Part shown: one piece after another, positions 35,370 through 43,780 of the stretch
Numbering within the stretch: position 1 is the stretch's first letter
Layout: the number at the start of each line of letters is the position of its first letter
Source: Rhodopseudomonas palustris
GTDB taxonomy: Bacteria > Pseudomonadota > Alphaproteobacteria > Rhizobiales > Xanthobacteraceae
Direction of reading: 5' to 3'
DNA: 64,000 nt
Assembly (NCBI RefSeq): GCF_034479375.1
Contig: NZ_CP140155.1
Coordinates: 868,001 to 932,000 of the forward strand
Notes under the pieces: generated by a model
Database searches by the model: none
What the model saw: the letters and a program-made list of their open reading frames with translations, nothing else
Told to the model about the DNA's origin: nothing
Made by a program: the position numbers and the translations under genes

Positions 35370-37109
35370 ATGCGACGGATTTTGCGACAGCGGATCGGGC
35401 AGGGGACGATGGCGGCGCTGGCCGCGGCCATGCTGTCCGGCAGCGCGCTCGCGCAGGAAGTCGGCAAGGCTTCGGCGGTCAATCCCAACGCCACCGCCAA
35501 CATGCGGACCATCACCATCGGCGCGTCGATCACCCACAAGGAGCGGATCCGGACCACCAATGCGGGCTCGGTGCAGTTGCTGTTCATCGACAAGACCTCG
35601 ATGACGATCGGCCCGAACAGCGATCTGACGATCGACGAATACGTCTATGATCCGAACGCCGGCAGCGGCAAGCTGGCGGCGACGCTCGGCAAAGGCGCGC
35701 TGCGCTTCGTCGGCGGCCAGATCAGCCACACCGGCGACGCCGAGATCAAGACCGCGTCCGCCACCGTCGGCATCCGCGGCGGCGTGGCGCTGATCGGCGC
35801 CAACCACGTCTATGCCGGCTACGGCTCTTCGACGGTCAGCTCCGGCGGATCGACCGTGACGCTCGGGGCCGGCGAATACACCTCGCTGCAGGGCGGCCAG
35901 CCGCCGTCGCCGCCCGGCCCGCCGCCGCCGAACTTCGTTCTGAACCAGATCCAGATGTTCCAGAGCGGCAGCGGCCAGACCGGCGGCGTCGCCCGCGGCG
36001 CAGCGTCCCCGGGCAACGTCCAGCGCGCCGAGAACCGCGCCACCGGCACGCCGGGCGGTGCGGTGGCCGGCTCGCTGACGCCGACGCCTCCGCCGCCGGC
36101 GATCCCGCCGATCAACCAGGCGGCGTCGACGCTGAATCAGTCGGTGCAGAATTCGACGCAGACCGCGGCGGCCGAGCGGACGGCGCGGGACATTTCGCCG
36201 GACGCCGGCAATCCGCGGCCGTCGCTGACGCTGTCGGGCTTCCTCGGCGGGCTGATGCACACCGTCGTCAATGGATCGACCTACAACACGCCGGCTTCGA
36301 CCGGCACCGCGGTCGGGACCGCCACGATCGCGCTCGACGCGGCCGGAAACCGCGTGCAGGCGAATCTCAGCGGCGAGGTCGCGCATGGCCCGAACACATA
36401 CTATCTGCCGACGACCTTCGACTATCAGTTCGGCTCGACGGATCCGAGCCTCGATGCCCAGAGCGCCTACGGCGACTACAACAATTTCGGCGCGGCGGCG
36501 GCGCATGACAAGAGCGGCCATCCGCTGTCCAAGATCAACGATCTTCCGATCACCAATCAGACCGGCGCCATGCTCACCGTCACCCGCGAGCAGGCGCGCT
36601 ATTACGCGACCGAGAACGGCTCGACGACGACGAATTTCTGCGAGTGCGACTACACCCGCTGGGGGCTATGGGCGAGCCAGAGCACGCAATATTCCTATTT
36701 CGACAGCATCGTCGGCTTCTGGGTCGCCGGCCGTCCGACCACCGCGGGCGAGGTCCCGCTGAGCGGGCAGGCGACCTACAGCGGCCACGTTGTCGCGGCG
36801 ATCGAGAACCAGAGCGATACCTACGTCGCGACCGGCAATTTCCAAAACACGGTGAATTTCGGCAACCGCACCGGCGCCGTCACCGTGACTGGCCTCGACA
36901 ACACCAACTATGCGGGCCAGGTGCAGTTCATGCAGGATCCGCGAAATTTCGCCGGCTCGCTCGCCGGCGATGCGGGCGCGCGGCAGATGGCGCTGACCGG
37001 CAGCTTCTTCCGCGGCGTGGCCGGGCCGGCCAGCGAGATGGGCGGCAGCGTGTCGATCACCGGCACCAACTATCTCGGCGGCGGCATCTTCGCCGCGCAG
37101 GTGAAGTAA
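35370..37109 (+). CDS. Exported FecR-domain protein with C-terminal TbpB-like barrel (putative Slam substrate)
   Basis: 579 residues. A signal peptide ends SGSALAQ (~29). A FecR domain covers ~45-155 (RIRTTNAGSVQLLFIDKTSM, TASATVGIRGGVALI). A Pro-rich linker is at ~175-250. The C-terminal third matches the transferrin-binding-protein barrel: ATYSGHVVAAI, NFGNRTGAVTV, LTGSFFRGVAGPASEMGG and the end GGGIFAAQVK. There is no membrane anchor and no lipobox, so it would be a soluble secreted protein. Directly follows the SLAM-like gene, so the pair is probably translocator plus cargo. FecR domains otherwise act in surface signalling; its ligand here is unknown. Confidence 0.7.
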   Translation: MRRILRQRIGQGTMAALAAAMLSGSALAQEVGKASAVNPNATANMRTITIGASITHKERIRTTNAGSVQLLFIDKTSMTIGPNSDLTIDEYVYDPNAGSGKLAATLGKGALRFVGGQISHTGDAEIKTASATVGIRGGVALIGANHVYAGYGSSTVSSGGSTVTLGAGEYTSLQGGQPPSPPGPPPPNFVLNQIQMFQSGSGQTGGVARGAASPGNVQRAENRATGTPGGAVAGSLTPTPPPPAIPPINQAASTLNQSVQNSTQTAAAERTARDISPDAGNPRPSLTLSGFLGGLMHTVVNGSTYNTPASTGTAVGTATIALDAAGNRVQANLSGEVAHGPNTYYLPTTFDYQFGSTDPSLDAQSAYGDYNNFGAAAAHDKSGHPLSKINDLPITNQTGAMLTVTREQARYYATENGSTTTNFCECDYTRWGLWASQSTQYSYFDSIVGFWVAGRPTTAGEVPLSGQATYSGHVVAAIENQSDTYVATGNFQNTVNFGNRTGAVTVTGLDNTNYAGQVQFMQDPRNFAGSLAGDAGARQMALTGSFFRGVAGPASEMGGSVSITGTNYLGGGIFAAQVK

Positions 37110-37134
37110 TCGCGCCGCCGGCCGGACCGCCGGT

Positions 37135-37560
37135 TCAGAACCGATGCCCCAGCGGGGTGGCGGAGTTGGACACGGAAGCGGCCTGTTGCGGGGCCAGCCC
37201 CATGCTCGGCGGCACGTAGCGAGCGGTGGCGGTGGCCTCGGCCCTTGTCGCCGGATCGACCAGCTCGACCGCGACTTTCAACTCGTCGGGCGACGGCGTG
37301 ACCGCGCGGATCGTGGCGGAGCGATCGCCGATTACGCGCCGGGCGGCTGCGGTCGAAACCGCGGCGCGGCCTGCCGGGGTCTGGTGATTGCTGGCGGCGA
37401 GAGCGTGGACACCGGCGATCGCGGCTTCGTCGGCAATCTGCTGCAATGGCGGATGGCCGGTCGCCCGCGTCGTGCCGGCATAGATCGTGATGGCGGCCAG
37501 CGGCAGCGCCAGCAGTACGGCCAGCGGGGCCATAAGCCGTTTGGAGCCGATCCGACGCAT
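37135..37560 (-). CDS. Small membrane-anchored protein, TadG-like N-terminal region
   Basis: 141 residues from an ATG with GGAGG seven bases upstream. An N-terminal membrane segment (APLAVLLALPLAAITIYAG) precedes DEAAIAGVHALAASNHQ, which resembles the start of TadE/TadG-like Flp pilus pseudopilins. The remainder is extracytoplasmic with beta-strand-like sequence. No other tad genes are nearby. It is convergent with the FecR-domain gene. Function unknown. Confidence 0.55.
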   Translation of the reverse strand: MRRIGSKRLMAPLAVLLALPLAAITIYAGTTRATGHPPLQQIADEAAIAGVHALAASNHQTPAGRAAVSTAAARRVIGDRSATIRAVTPSPDELKVAVELVDPATRAEATATARYVPPSMGLAPQQAASVSNSATPLGHRF

Positions 37561-37842
37561 CGCATGACCTCCGTTGTCGCGCAACTGCCCGGACGATGCT
37601 AGGCGTCGTCCAGTTCGCGCCGGTTAAAGCGGTGGCGGGCCGTGACTGATCTTTCTAAACATCGCCACGGGCCGGTAACGGCCCGTGATGCAAATTTCAC
37701 GGACCCGTCCACGATCAGGTAACGTTCCGTCGATGCGCCAGTTCCCGGATAGCTCACTCCTCTCGTTGTTGCGCCGCCGCAGACTGCGTTGCGAAGACGC
37801 GGGCGTGAGCAGCGGCCGCGGGCTTTGCGGGGAGGCGCTGCG

Positions 37843-40131
37843 ATGCGCCGCCTGAACGCTTCGACGCAGCCGATCTGGAACGGGTTGCTACGTGGCCGGG
37901 CGCGGCTGCGCCGCTGGATGCGCAGTAAATCCATGCGCGCGGTGGCCGCGGCGCTGCTGACGCTGCTGGCGCTGACCGCGTTGCGCGCCTACGACCCGCG
38001 GCTGGTCCACGAAACCAAGGAACGCGCCTTCGACGCCTATCAGCGGCTGTCGCCGCGGCCGCATGCCGATCTGCCGGTGCGCATCGTCGATATCGACGAG
38101 GCTTCGCTCGCCGCCTTCGGGCAATGGCCGTGGCCGCGCACCCGGCTCGCCGCGCTGACCAAGCGGCTCGGCGACCTCGGCGCCGGCGTGGTCGCCTACG
38201 ACATCATCTTCTCGGAGCCGGACCGCACCACGCCGGGCCGCCTCGCAACCGAGCTCGGCGACGCCGATCTGCCGGACCGCGATCTCACCGTGGCGCTGCT
38301 GAAGAGCCTGCCGGATCACGATGCGAGCTTCGCCCAGGCGATGCAGAAGACGCCGACGGTGCTCGGCTTCGCCGCGATCCGATTGGCCAACGCCACGCGG
38401 CCGTCGGTGAAGGCGGGCCTCGCCGCGGTCGGCGTGACGCCCGCCGCCGTGCTGCCGCCGTTCCGGGGCGCGGTCTCCAATCTTCCGCTGCTCGACGAGG
38501 CCGCCGCCGGAATCGGCGCGATCAATCTGTCGGCGCGCGACCGGTCCGGCGTGGTCCGCCGGCTGCCGATGCTGATGTCCGACGGCGCGCGCGTCTATCC
38601 GAGCCTGGCGATCGAGGCGCTGCGCGTGGTGCAGAACCAGAAGGGCATCGTGGTGCGCGGCACCGGCGCCAGCGGCGACGCCGACACCGGCCGCGCCGCG
38701 CTGCTCGACATGCGGGTCGGCCAGTTCAAGCTGCCGCTGACGCATGACGGCGAGGCCTGGGTGTATTTCAACCGCGACCGCCCCGACCGTTACGTGTCGG
38801 TCAAGGACGTGCTCGACCCGGCGAAGGAGGCCGAGATGCGCGAGCAGCTCGAGGGCATGATCGTGCTCGTCGGCACCTCCGCCGCCGGCCTTCTGGATGC
38901 GCGGGCGACGCCGCTCGGCCAGGTGGTGCCGGGCGTCGCGATCCAGGCGCAGATGATCGAGCAGATCATCGCGCAGGATTTCATCGAGCGGCCGGACTGG
39001 GCCGACGGCTTCGAGATTGTGCTGACGCTGCTGCTCGGCTCGCTGGTCGCGGCGCTGCTGCTGATCGCCGGCGCGCGGTTCTCGCTGATCGCCTGCGGCG
39101 TGGTGTTTCTCGCCGCGATCGGTGGATCGTGGATCGCGTTCTCGCAGTTCCGGCTGCTGATCGATCCGGTGTATCCGTCGCTGGCGACGCTGCTGACCTA
39201 TGTGGCGGTCGAGCGCGTGCTGCACATGGCGTCCGACCGCGAGAAGAGATTCGCGCGTCAGGCGTTCGGGCAATATCTCGCCCCCGAGCTGCTGGCCAAG
39301 CTCGAGCAGGCGCCCGACGCGATGCGGCTCGGCGGCGAGACCCGCGACCTCAGCGTGATGTTCATGGACGTGCGCGGCTTCACGCCGATCTCGGAGACGC
39401 TGAGCGCGACCGAGTTGGTGGATTTCATCAACACGCTGCTGTCGCCATTGTCGGATGCGATCCAGGACGAGCTCGGCACCATCGACAAATACATCGGCGA
39501 CTCGATCATGGCGTTCTGGAACGCGCCGGTCGACGTGCCGGATCACGCCGCACGCGCCTGCCGCGCCGCGCTGAAGATGCGGGCGGTGGTCGAACAGCTC
39601 AACGACGCCGACGCGTTCGGCTTCGCCGCGCGCGGGCTCGCCGATCCGGTGGTGCGGATCGGTGTCGGCATCAACACCGGCGCGGCCTGCGTCGGAAACA
39701 TGGGCTCGGCCAAACGGTTCAACTATTCGGCGATGGGCGACGTGGTCAACGTCGCGGCACGGATCGAGAGCGCGTCGAAGAGCTTCGGCACCGACCTGTT
39801 AGTCTCCGAGGACGTCGCCCGCGCCGCACCGAACATCGCGCTGCTCGAAGCCGGCGAGATCATGCTGAAAGGCAAATCCCGCCCGACGCGGCTCTACGCG
39901 CTCGCCGGCGACGAGACGTTCGCCGCGACGGCGCAATGCGCCGAACTGAAGCGGCGGCACCGGCTGCTGCTGGAGGCGCTGGCCGCAGCCGACGCGACGG
40001 CCGCGGCCGACGCAGTCGCGGCCTGCCGCACCGCCGCGCCGCCGACGCTGGCGGGGCTGTATGATCACTTCGCGGAACGGGTGGGAGCGATCGGTGGGGT
40101 GCAGGCAACGGCCGCAATGCGGGCGCGGTGA
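37843..40131 (+). CDS. Adenylate/guanylate cyclase with CHASE2 sensor domain
   Basis: 762 residues. After an N-terminal membrane segment the extracytoplasmic CHASE2 domain covers ~60-385 (VRIVDIDEASLAAFGQWPWPR, VAYDIIFSEPD). Three membrane segments at ~390-470 lead to a class III cyclase domain (VMFMDVRGFTPISETLS, TIDKYIGDSIMAFWNAP, YSAMGDVVNVAARIES). Metal-binding Asp residues are present in both usual positions. It should make cAMP or cGMP in response to an outside signal. GGGGAGG precedes the ATG. CHASE2 cyclases and FecR-domain proteins often co-occur, as here. Confidence 0.9.
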   Translation: MRRLNASTQPIWNGLLRGRARLRRWMRSKSMRAVAAALLTLLALTALRAYDPRLVHETKERAFDAYQRLSPRPHADLPVRIVDIDEASLAAFGQWPWPRTRLAALTKRLGDLGAGVVAYDIIFSEPDRTTPGRLATELGDADLPDRDLTVALLKSLPDHDASFAQAMQKTPTVLGFAAIRLANATRPSVKAGLAAVGVTPAAVLPPFRGAVSNLPLLDEAAAGIGAINLSARDRSGVVRRLPMLMSDGARVYPSLAIEALRVVQNQKGIVVRGTGASGDADTGRAALLDMRVGQFKLPLTHDGEAWVYFNRDRPDRYVSVKDVLDPAKEAEMREQLEGMIVLVGTSAAGLLDARATPLGQVVPGVAIQAQMIEQIIAQDFIERPDWADGFEIVLTLLLGSLVAALLLIAGARFSLIACGVVFLAAIGGSWIAFSQFRLLIDPVYPSLATLLTYVAVERVLHMASDREKRFARQAFGQYLAPELLAKLEQAPDAMRLGGETRDLSVMFMDVRGFTPISETLSATELVDFINTLLSPLSDAIQDELGTIDKYIGDSIMAFWNAPVDVPDHAARACRAALKMRAVVEQLNDADAFGFAARGLADPVVRIGVGINTGAACVGNMGSAKRFNYSAMGDVVNVAARIESASKSFGTDLLVSEDVARAAPNIALLEAGEIMLKGKSRPTRLYALAGDETFAATAQCAELKRRHRLLLEALAAADATAAADAVAACRTAAPPTLAGLYDHFAERVGAIGGVQATAAMRAR

Positions 40132-40228
40132 CCAACACACCAACACTGACGTGCAAGTATAGAATTCTGAGCGGTCCCGCCGATGGAATGCTGCCTAACC
40201 AGGGGTGGCGGGATCGATGATGATAGGA

Positions 40229-41110
40229 TCAGCCGGCCGGCCACAGGGCCCAGCCGCAAGCAACTCCCCAAAGCAATACCGTGACCAGCAATTGCCAGTC
40301 GGTAAGCAGAGCATCAGTAGGGGACTCGCCGCCATCGAACGCTTCAACGACGAACCAGTAGCGAAACAGGCCGAACAGGACCAGAGGGACCGTGATCACT
40401 AGCGCTGGCTTGGCCGACATCACGAACATGCTGTAGAACAACAGCGCTCCGGTTGCGGACATCTCAGCATATCGATCTACCAGCGCCACGGAATATCTTT
40501 CAAGCACCTTGCGCCCTTCCGTTCCGCTTCGACTGAGTTCTTGACGTCGCTTTACAGCGGCGAGGTACAACGCGAGACAGAGCGTGGTGATGAACATCCA
40601 TGATGATACTGGAACATCCAGCGCCATCGCTCCCGCGTATACCCGCAGGACAAAGCCGATAGCGATGACGAAGATGTCGACAACAGGCTGATGTTTCAGG
40701 ACGAACGTGTAAGCAAGATTGAGTGCGAGATAAGCAGCAATAACCAGTATGACTTTAGGCGCAACAAGCCATCCGAATACCAAGATGCAATAAAGGCATC
40801 CAAGCAGGATGAAGGCTGCGGCCGTCGAGACGCTTCCCGCGGCCAAAGGTCTGCTCTTGCACTTCGTCGGATGACGACGGTCGCGCTGAACGTCGTGCAT
40901 ATCGTTGATGATGTAGGTTGCCGACGAAGCCACGCAGAACAGCAGAAAGGCCGACAGCGCCTGGCTGATCGCTGTCGGATTCAAGAACTCTCCCGCAAAA
41001 ATCAGCGGTGCCAGAACGAAGCCGTTCTTCACCCACTGCTTCAGCCGCATCAGCTTGATCAGACCTAATATCTGCGCTACTGGCGGGTGAGCTGGAATGG
41101 CATTGTGCAT
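40229..41110 (-). CDS. UbiA-family prenyltransferase, DPPR synthase-like
   Basis: 293 residues with eight or nine membrane segments. The first Asp-rich motif is NDMHDVQRDRRHPTKCKSRP and the second region reads YTFVLKHQPVVDIFVIAIGF, both closer to decaprenyl-phosphate phosphoribosyltransferase (Rv3806c, also NoeC of Azorhizobium) than to quinone-synthesis UbiA. It would attach phosphoribose to polyprenyl phosphate. The divergent DprE1- and DprE2-like genes support this. The start MHNAIPAHP avoids overlap with gtrA. No ring-hydroxybenzoate or haem genes are near. Confidence 0.75.
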   Translation of the reverse strand: MHNAIPAHPPVAQILGLIKLMRLKQWVKNGFVLAPLIFAGEFLNPTAISQALSAFLLFCVASSATYIINDMHDVQRDRRHPTKCKSRPLAAGSVSTAAAFILLGCLYCILVFGWLVAPKVILVIAAYLALNLAYTFVLKHQPVVDIFVIAIGFVLRVYAGAMALDVPVSSWMFITTLCLALYLAAVKRRQELSRSGTEGRKVLERYSVALVDRYAEMSATGALLFYSMFVMSAKPALVITVPLVLFGLFRYWFVVEAFDGGESPTDALLTDWQLLVTVLLWGVACGWALWPAG

Positions 41111-41130
41111 CGTAAAATCACTTTGGATAA

Positions 41131-41158
41131 AGTTGCCGGTAAATTGATGCCGGCAACT
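41131..41158. promoter_or_regulatory. Perfect palindrome in the UbiA/GtrA divergent promoter
   Basis: AGTTGCCGG (41131-41139) and CCGGCAACT (41150-41158) form a 9-bp inverted repeat with a 10-base spacer. It sits midway in the 86-bp gap between two divergent starts, where an operator would be expected. No regulator family is indicated. Confidence 0.45.
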
Positions 41159-41196
41159 GAGATTGATAAGACAATTACTGCGAACAGATATGGTCA

Positions 41197-41610
41197 ATGG
41201 AAGCTTCAACAAAACTAGCCATTAGTTACGCCATATTTGCCGTGATGGCCACCGCAATCAACATCGCTGCGCAAGACGCTGTTGTTCGCCTGTTTGAAGG
41301 TGCGATCGCGGTCGCGGCTTCAGTGGTCGTGGGTACTGCAGCCGGGCTGATGGCAAAATACCTTCTCGACAAGCGTTATATTTTTCGATTTCGGACCCGC
41401 GGTGCGGCCGACGACGCGCGGATATTCGCCCTTTATAGTGCGATGGGTGTAGCGACGACCCTCGTGTTCTGGCTGGTGGAGTTCGGCTTTCACGTTGCCT
41501 TCGGATCCAAGGAGATGCGCTACGTCGGCGGCGTCATCGGATTGGCAATTGGCTATATTGCGAAATACCACCTCGACAAGCGCTTTGTCTTCCGTGCGGA
41601 GGCTCCATGA
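41197..41610 (+). CDS. GtrA-like membrane protein
   Basis: 137 residues with four membrane segments. The paired motifs AKYLLDKRYIFRF and AKYHLDKRFVF are the GtrA-family (PF04138) signature. GtrA proteins are linked to flipping or presenting polyprenyl-phosphate-linked sugars; the mycobacterial relative Rv3789 works with the arabinan pathway. Its TGA overlaps the DprE1-like ATG (ATGA), so the two are coupled. Confidence 0.85.
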   Translation: MEASTKLAISYAIFAVMATAINIAAQDAVVRLFEGAIAVAASVVVGTAAGLMAKYLLDKRYIFRFRTRGAADDARIFALYSAMGVATTLVFWLVEFGFHVAFGSKEMRYVGGVIGLAIGYIAKYHLDKRFVFRAEAP

Positions 41611-42908
41611 TCCCGGTCTCCTCTTGGGGGCGTCTCAGTGCGGACCCACATCATGTCATCGCTCTGAAAGACCCATTTCAGATACAGTCCGTCGTTAGCC
41701 GGGAGCCGCTCCCCGGAATCGCTCACGGGATGGGACGGAGCTATGGCGATGTCTGCTTGAATCCCGAGGGGGCGCTCTGGACGACAACGGGTCTCGATCA
41801 TCTCGTTTCGTTCGACATCGCCACCGGTCGTCTGGTTTGCGAAGCAGGGGTTCTGCTTCGGGACATCCAGCGCCTTGCGATACCGCGTGGATGGAGCTTG
41901 CCGGTTACACCTGGCACGCAGATGGTGACCGTTGGGGGGGGCATCGCCAACGACGTGCATGGCAAGAACCATCACCTCTGCGGGACATTCGGCGACCACG
42001 TCCAGCGCATTACGCTGATCCGGACCAATGGCGAGATCGTCCAATGCGGTCCGGTCACGAACCCGGAGTGGTTTTCGGCATCGGTGGGAGGTTTGGGGTT
42101 GACGGGGGTCATTGCGCAAGCCGAGATCCAACTGCGTCCTGTTGCTGGCCCATGGTTGGAAACCGAGACCGTTCCCTATGGGAGCTTGGATGAATTCTTT
42201 CAGCTTGCCGAGGAATCCGAGTCCGGCTGGGAGCATGCGGTGTCGTGGGTCGACTGCGTTGCGGGGGACAACACTCGTGGATTGTTCATGCGCGGAAGCA
42301 GTGTCGCGAGCAGTCACGGCCCGCCCCCCAAGCCGCGCTCACTGACCATGCCCGTCGTCCCGCCGGTATCACTGGTCAATCGGCTGACTCTGCGGGCGTT
42401 CAACAATGGCTATCATTATCTGAATATGCGAAAGCCCGGCCGGAAGATCGCTCACTATGAGACCTTCTTCTATCCGCTCGATAATCTGCAGGGTTGGAAC
42501 CGGATGTATGGCCCCACAGGCTTCTTCCAGTACCAGAGCGTATTTCCCCCGGAGAGCGGTCGGGATGCAGTGCAGGCGATGCTGAAAGATATTGCCGGTG
42601 CAGGAGAGGGTTCCTTTCTCGCAGTCCTGAAGACCTTCGGCGACCGCGCGCCTGCAGGGATGCTCAGCTTCCCGAAGTCCGGCGTGACCCTCGCGCTGGA
42701 CTTTCCGAACAATGGTCCGCGGACGCACAAGCTCTTCGAACGTCTCGATGCGATCGTCCGCGAAGCCAAGGGACGGATCTACCCGGCCAAGGATGCGCGC
42801 ATGCCGCGTGACCTGTTCGAGGTGGGCTACCCCCGCCTCTCGGAATTTCTGGAGTATCGGGACCCCGGCATCAGTTCCGCACTGTCACGTCGGTTGATGG
42901 GAAGTTGA
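41607..42908 (+). CDS. FAD-linked oxidase, DprE1-like (decaprenylphosphoryl-ribose 2'-oxidase)
   Basis: 433 residues of the vanillyl-alcohol-oxidase fold. GMGRSYGDVCLN and GGGIANDVHGKNHHLCGTFGDH are close to the FAD-binding loops of mycobacterial DprE1, and TGFFQYQSVFP, then FPKSGVTLALDFP, match its substrate side with the catalytic-type Lys. DprE1 oxidises the 2'-OH of decaprenylphosphoryl ribose. From memory of the family, the position equivalent to DprE1 Cys387 falls in TLALDFP and is Ala. The DprE2-like gene starts right after the stop. Confidence 0.8.
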   Translation: MIPVSSWGRLSADPHHVIALKDPFQIQSVVSREPLPGIAHGMGRSYGDVCLNPEGALWTTTGLDHLVSFDIATGRLVCEAGVLLRDIQRLAIPRGWSLPVTPGTQMVTVGGGIANDVHGKNHHLCGTFGDHVQRITLIRTNGEIVQCGPVTNPEWFSASVGGLGLTGVIAQAEIQLRPVAGPWLETETVPYGSLDEFFQLAEESESGWEHAVSWVDCVAGDNTRGLFMRGSSVASSHGPPPKPRSLTMPVVPPVSLVNRLTLRAFNNGYHYLNMRKPGRKIAHYETFFYPLDNLQGWNRMYGPTGFFQYQSVFPPESGRDAVQAMLKDIAGAGEGSFLAVLKTFGDRAPAGMLSFPKSGVTLALDFPNNGPRTHKLFERLDAIVREAKGRIYPAKDARMPRDLFEVGYPRLSEFLEYRDPGISSALSRRLMGS

Positions 42909-43661
42909 ATGAGCAGTAGGAAACGAATTGTCATCGTGGGCGCGACATCGGCGATTGCCGAGAACTGCGCCAGATTGTGGGTCGAGAGCGGGCCGGCCGA
43001 TCTTATCCTGCTCGGTCGAGACCCGCAGCGCCTGCAGAGGACAGCGACGGATCTAGGTGTTCGCAGCCCGCAATCCGACATCCGGACGGTGCCGGCCGAA
43101 TTTCTCGACGTCGTCGCCATCGAGGCGGCCGTGGATGACATCATCGCACTGGGCGAGGTGGACCTCGTGCTGATCGCGCACGGCTCTTTGCCGGACCAAA
43201 ACGGATGCCAGAGCGATCTGAAGGCCTGTCGCGACGCTCTCGAGATCAACGGCGTGTCGCCAGTTCTCTTTGCGGAGGCGTTTGCCAGACGTATGGCCAA
43301 GGCCGATCGCGGCACGATCGCTCTGATCGGATCTGTGGCGGGCGACCGCGGACGCAAATCGAACTATGTCTACGGCGCGGCCAAGGGATTGGTCACACGC
43401 TACGCTCAAGGGCTGCAGCACCGCTTCGCCGGGACGGGGCTCAACGTCGTGCTGATCAAACCCGGTCCCACTGATACGCCCATGACGGCGCACCTCAAGG
43501 GGCAGGGCGCAAAGCTGGCATCTGTGGAGAGCGTGGCTAGCGAGATTGTCGCGGGGATAGACGCCGGAAGGGCGACTATCTATGCGCCGGGCAAATGGAA
43601 AATCATCATGAACATCGTGCGGCACATTCCGTCGGTGATCTTCAATAGATTGGAGATCTGA
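42909..43661 (+). CDS. SDR reductase, DprE2-like (decaprenylphosphoryl-2-keto-ribose reductase)
   Basis: 250-residue short-chain dehydrogenase. The NAD(P) motif is VGATSAIAENCARLW, and the DprE2-typical stretch SVAGDRGRKSNYVYGAAKG contains the active-site Ser, Tyr and Lys. With the DprE1-like oxidase it would epimerise polyprenyl-phospho-ribose to the arabinose form. The start codon directly follows the DprE1-like stop. The C-terminus (KWKIIMNIVRHIPSVIF) is hydrophobic/basic as in DprE2 proteins, suggesting membrane contact. Confidence 0.8.
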   Translation: MSSRKRIVIVGATSAIAENCARLWVESGPADLILLGRDPQRLQRTATDLGVRSPQSDIRTVPAEFLDVVAIEAAVDDIIALGEVDLVLIAHGSLPDQNGCQSDLKACRDALEINGVSPVLFAEAFARRMAKADRGTIALIGSVAGDRGRKSNYVYGAAKGLVTRYAQGLQHRFAGTGLNVVLIKPGPTDTPMTAHLKGQGAKLASVESVASEIVAGIDAGRATIYAPGKWKIIMNIVRHIPSVIFNRLEI

Positions 43662-43780
43662 GGGGCTTCATTAATGCGTCGGACCGGTCGAGACTGGTGA
43701 GGGGCAGTGGTTTTTGGTCGATAGCCTCGTTCTGCCAGCTGGAGTACCCGTGGGTGGGGCTAAATTAAGGAATTGAGGAC

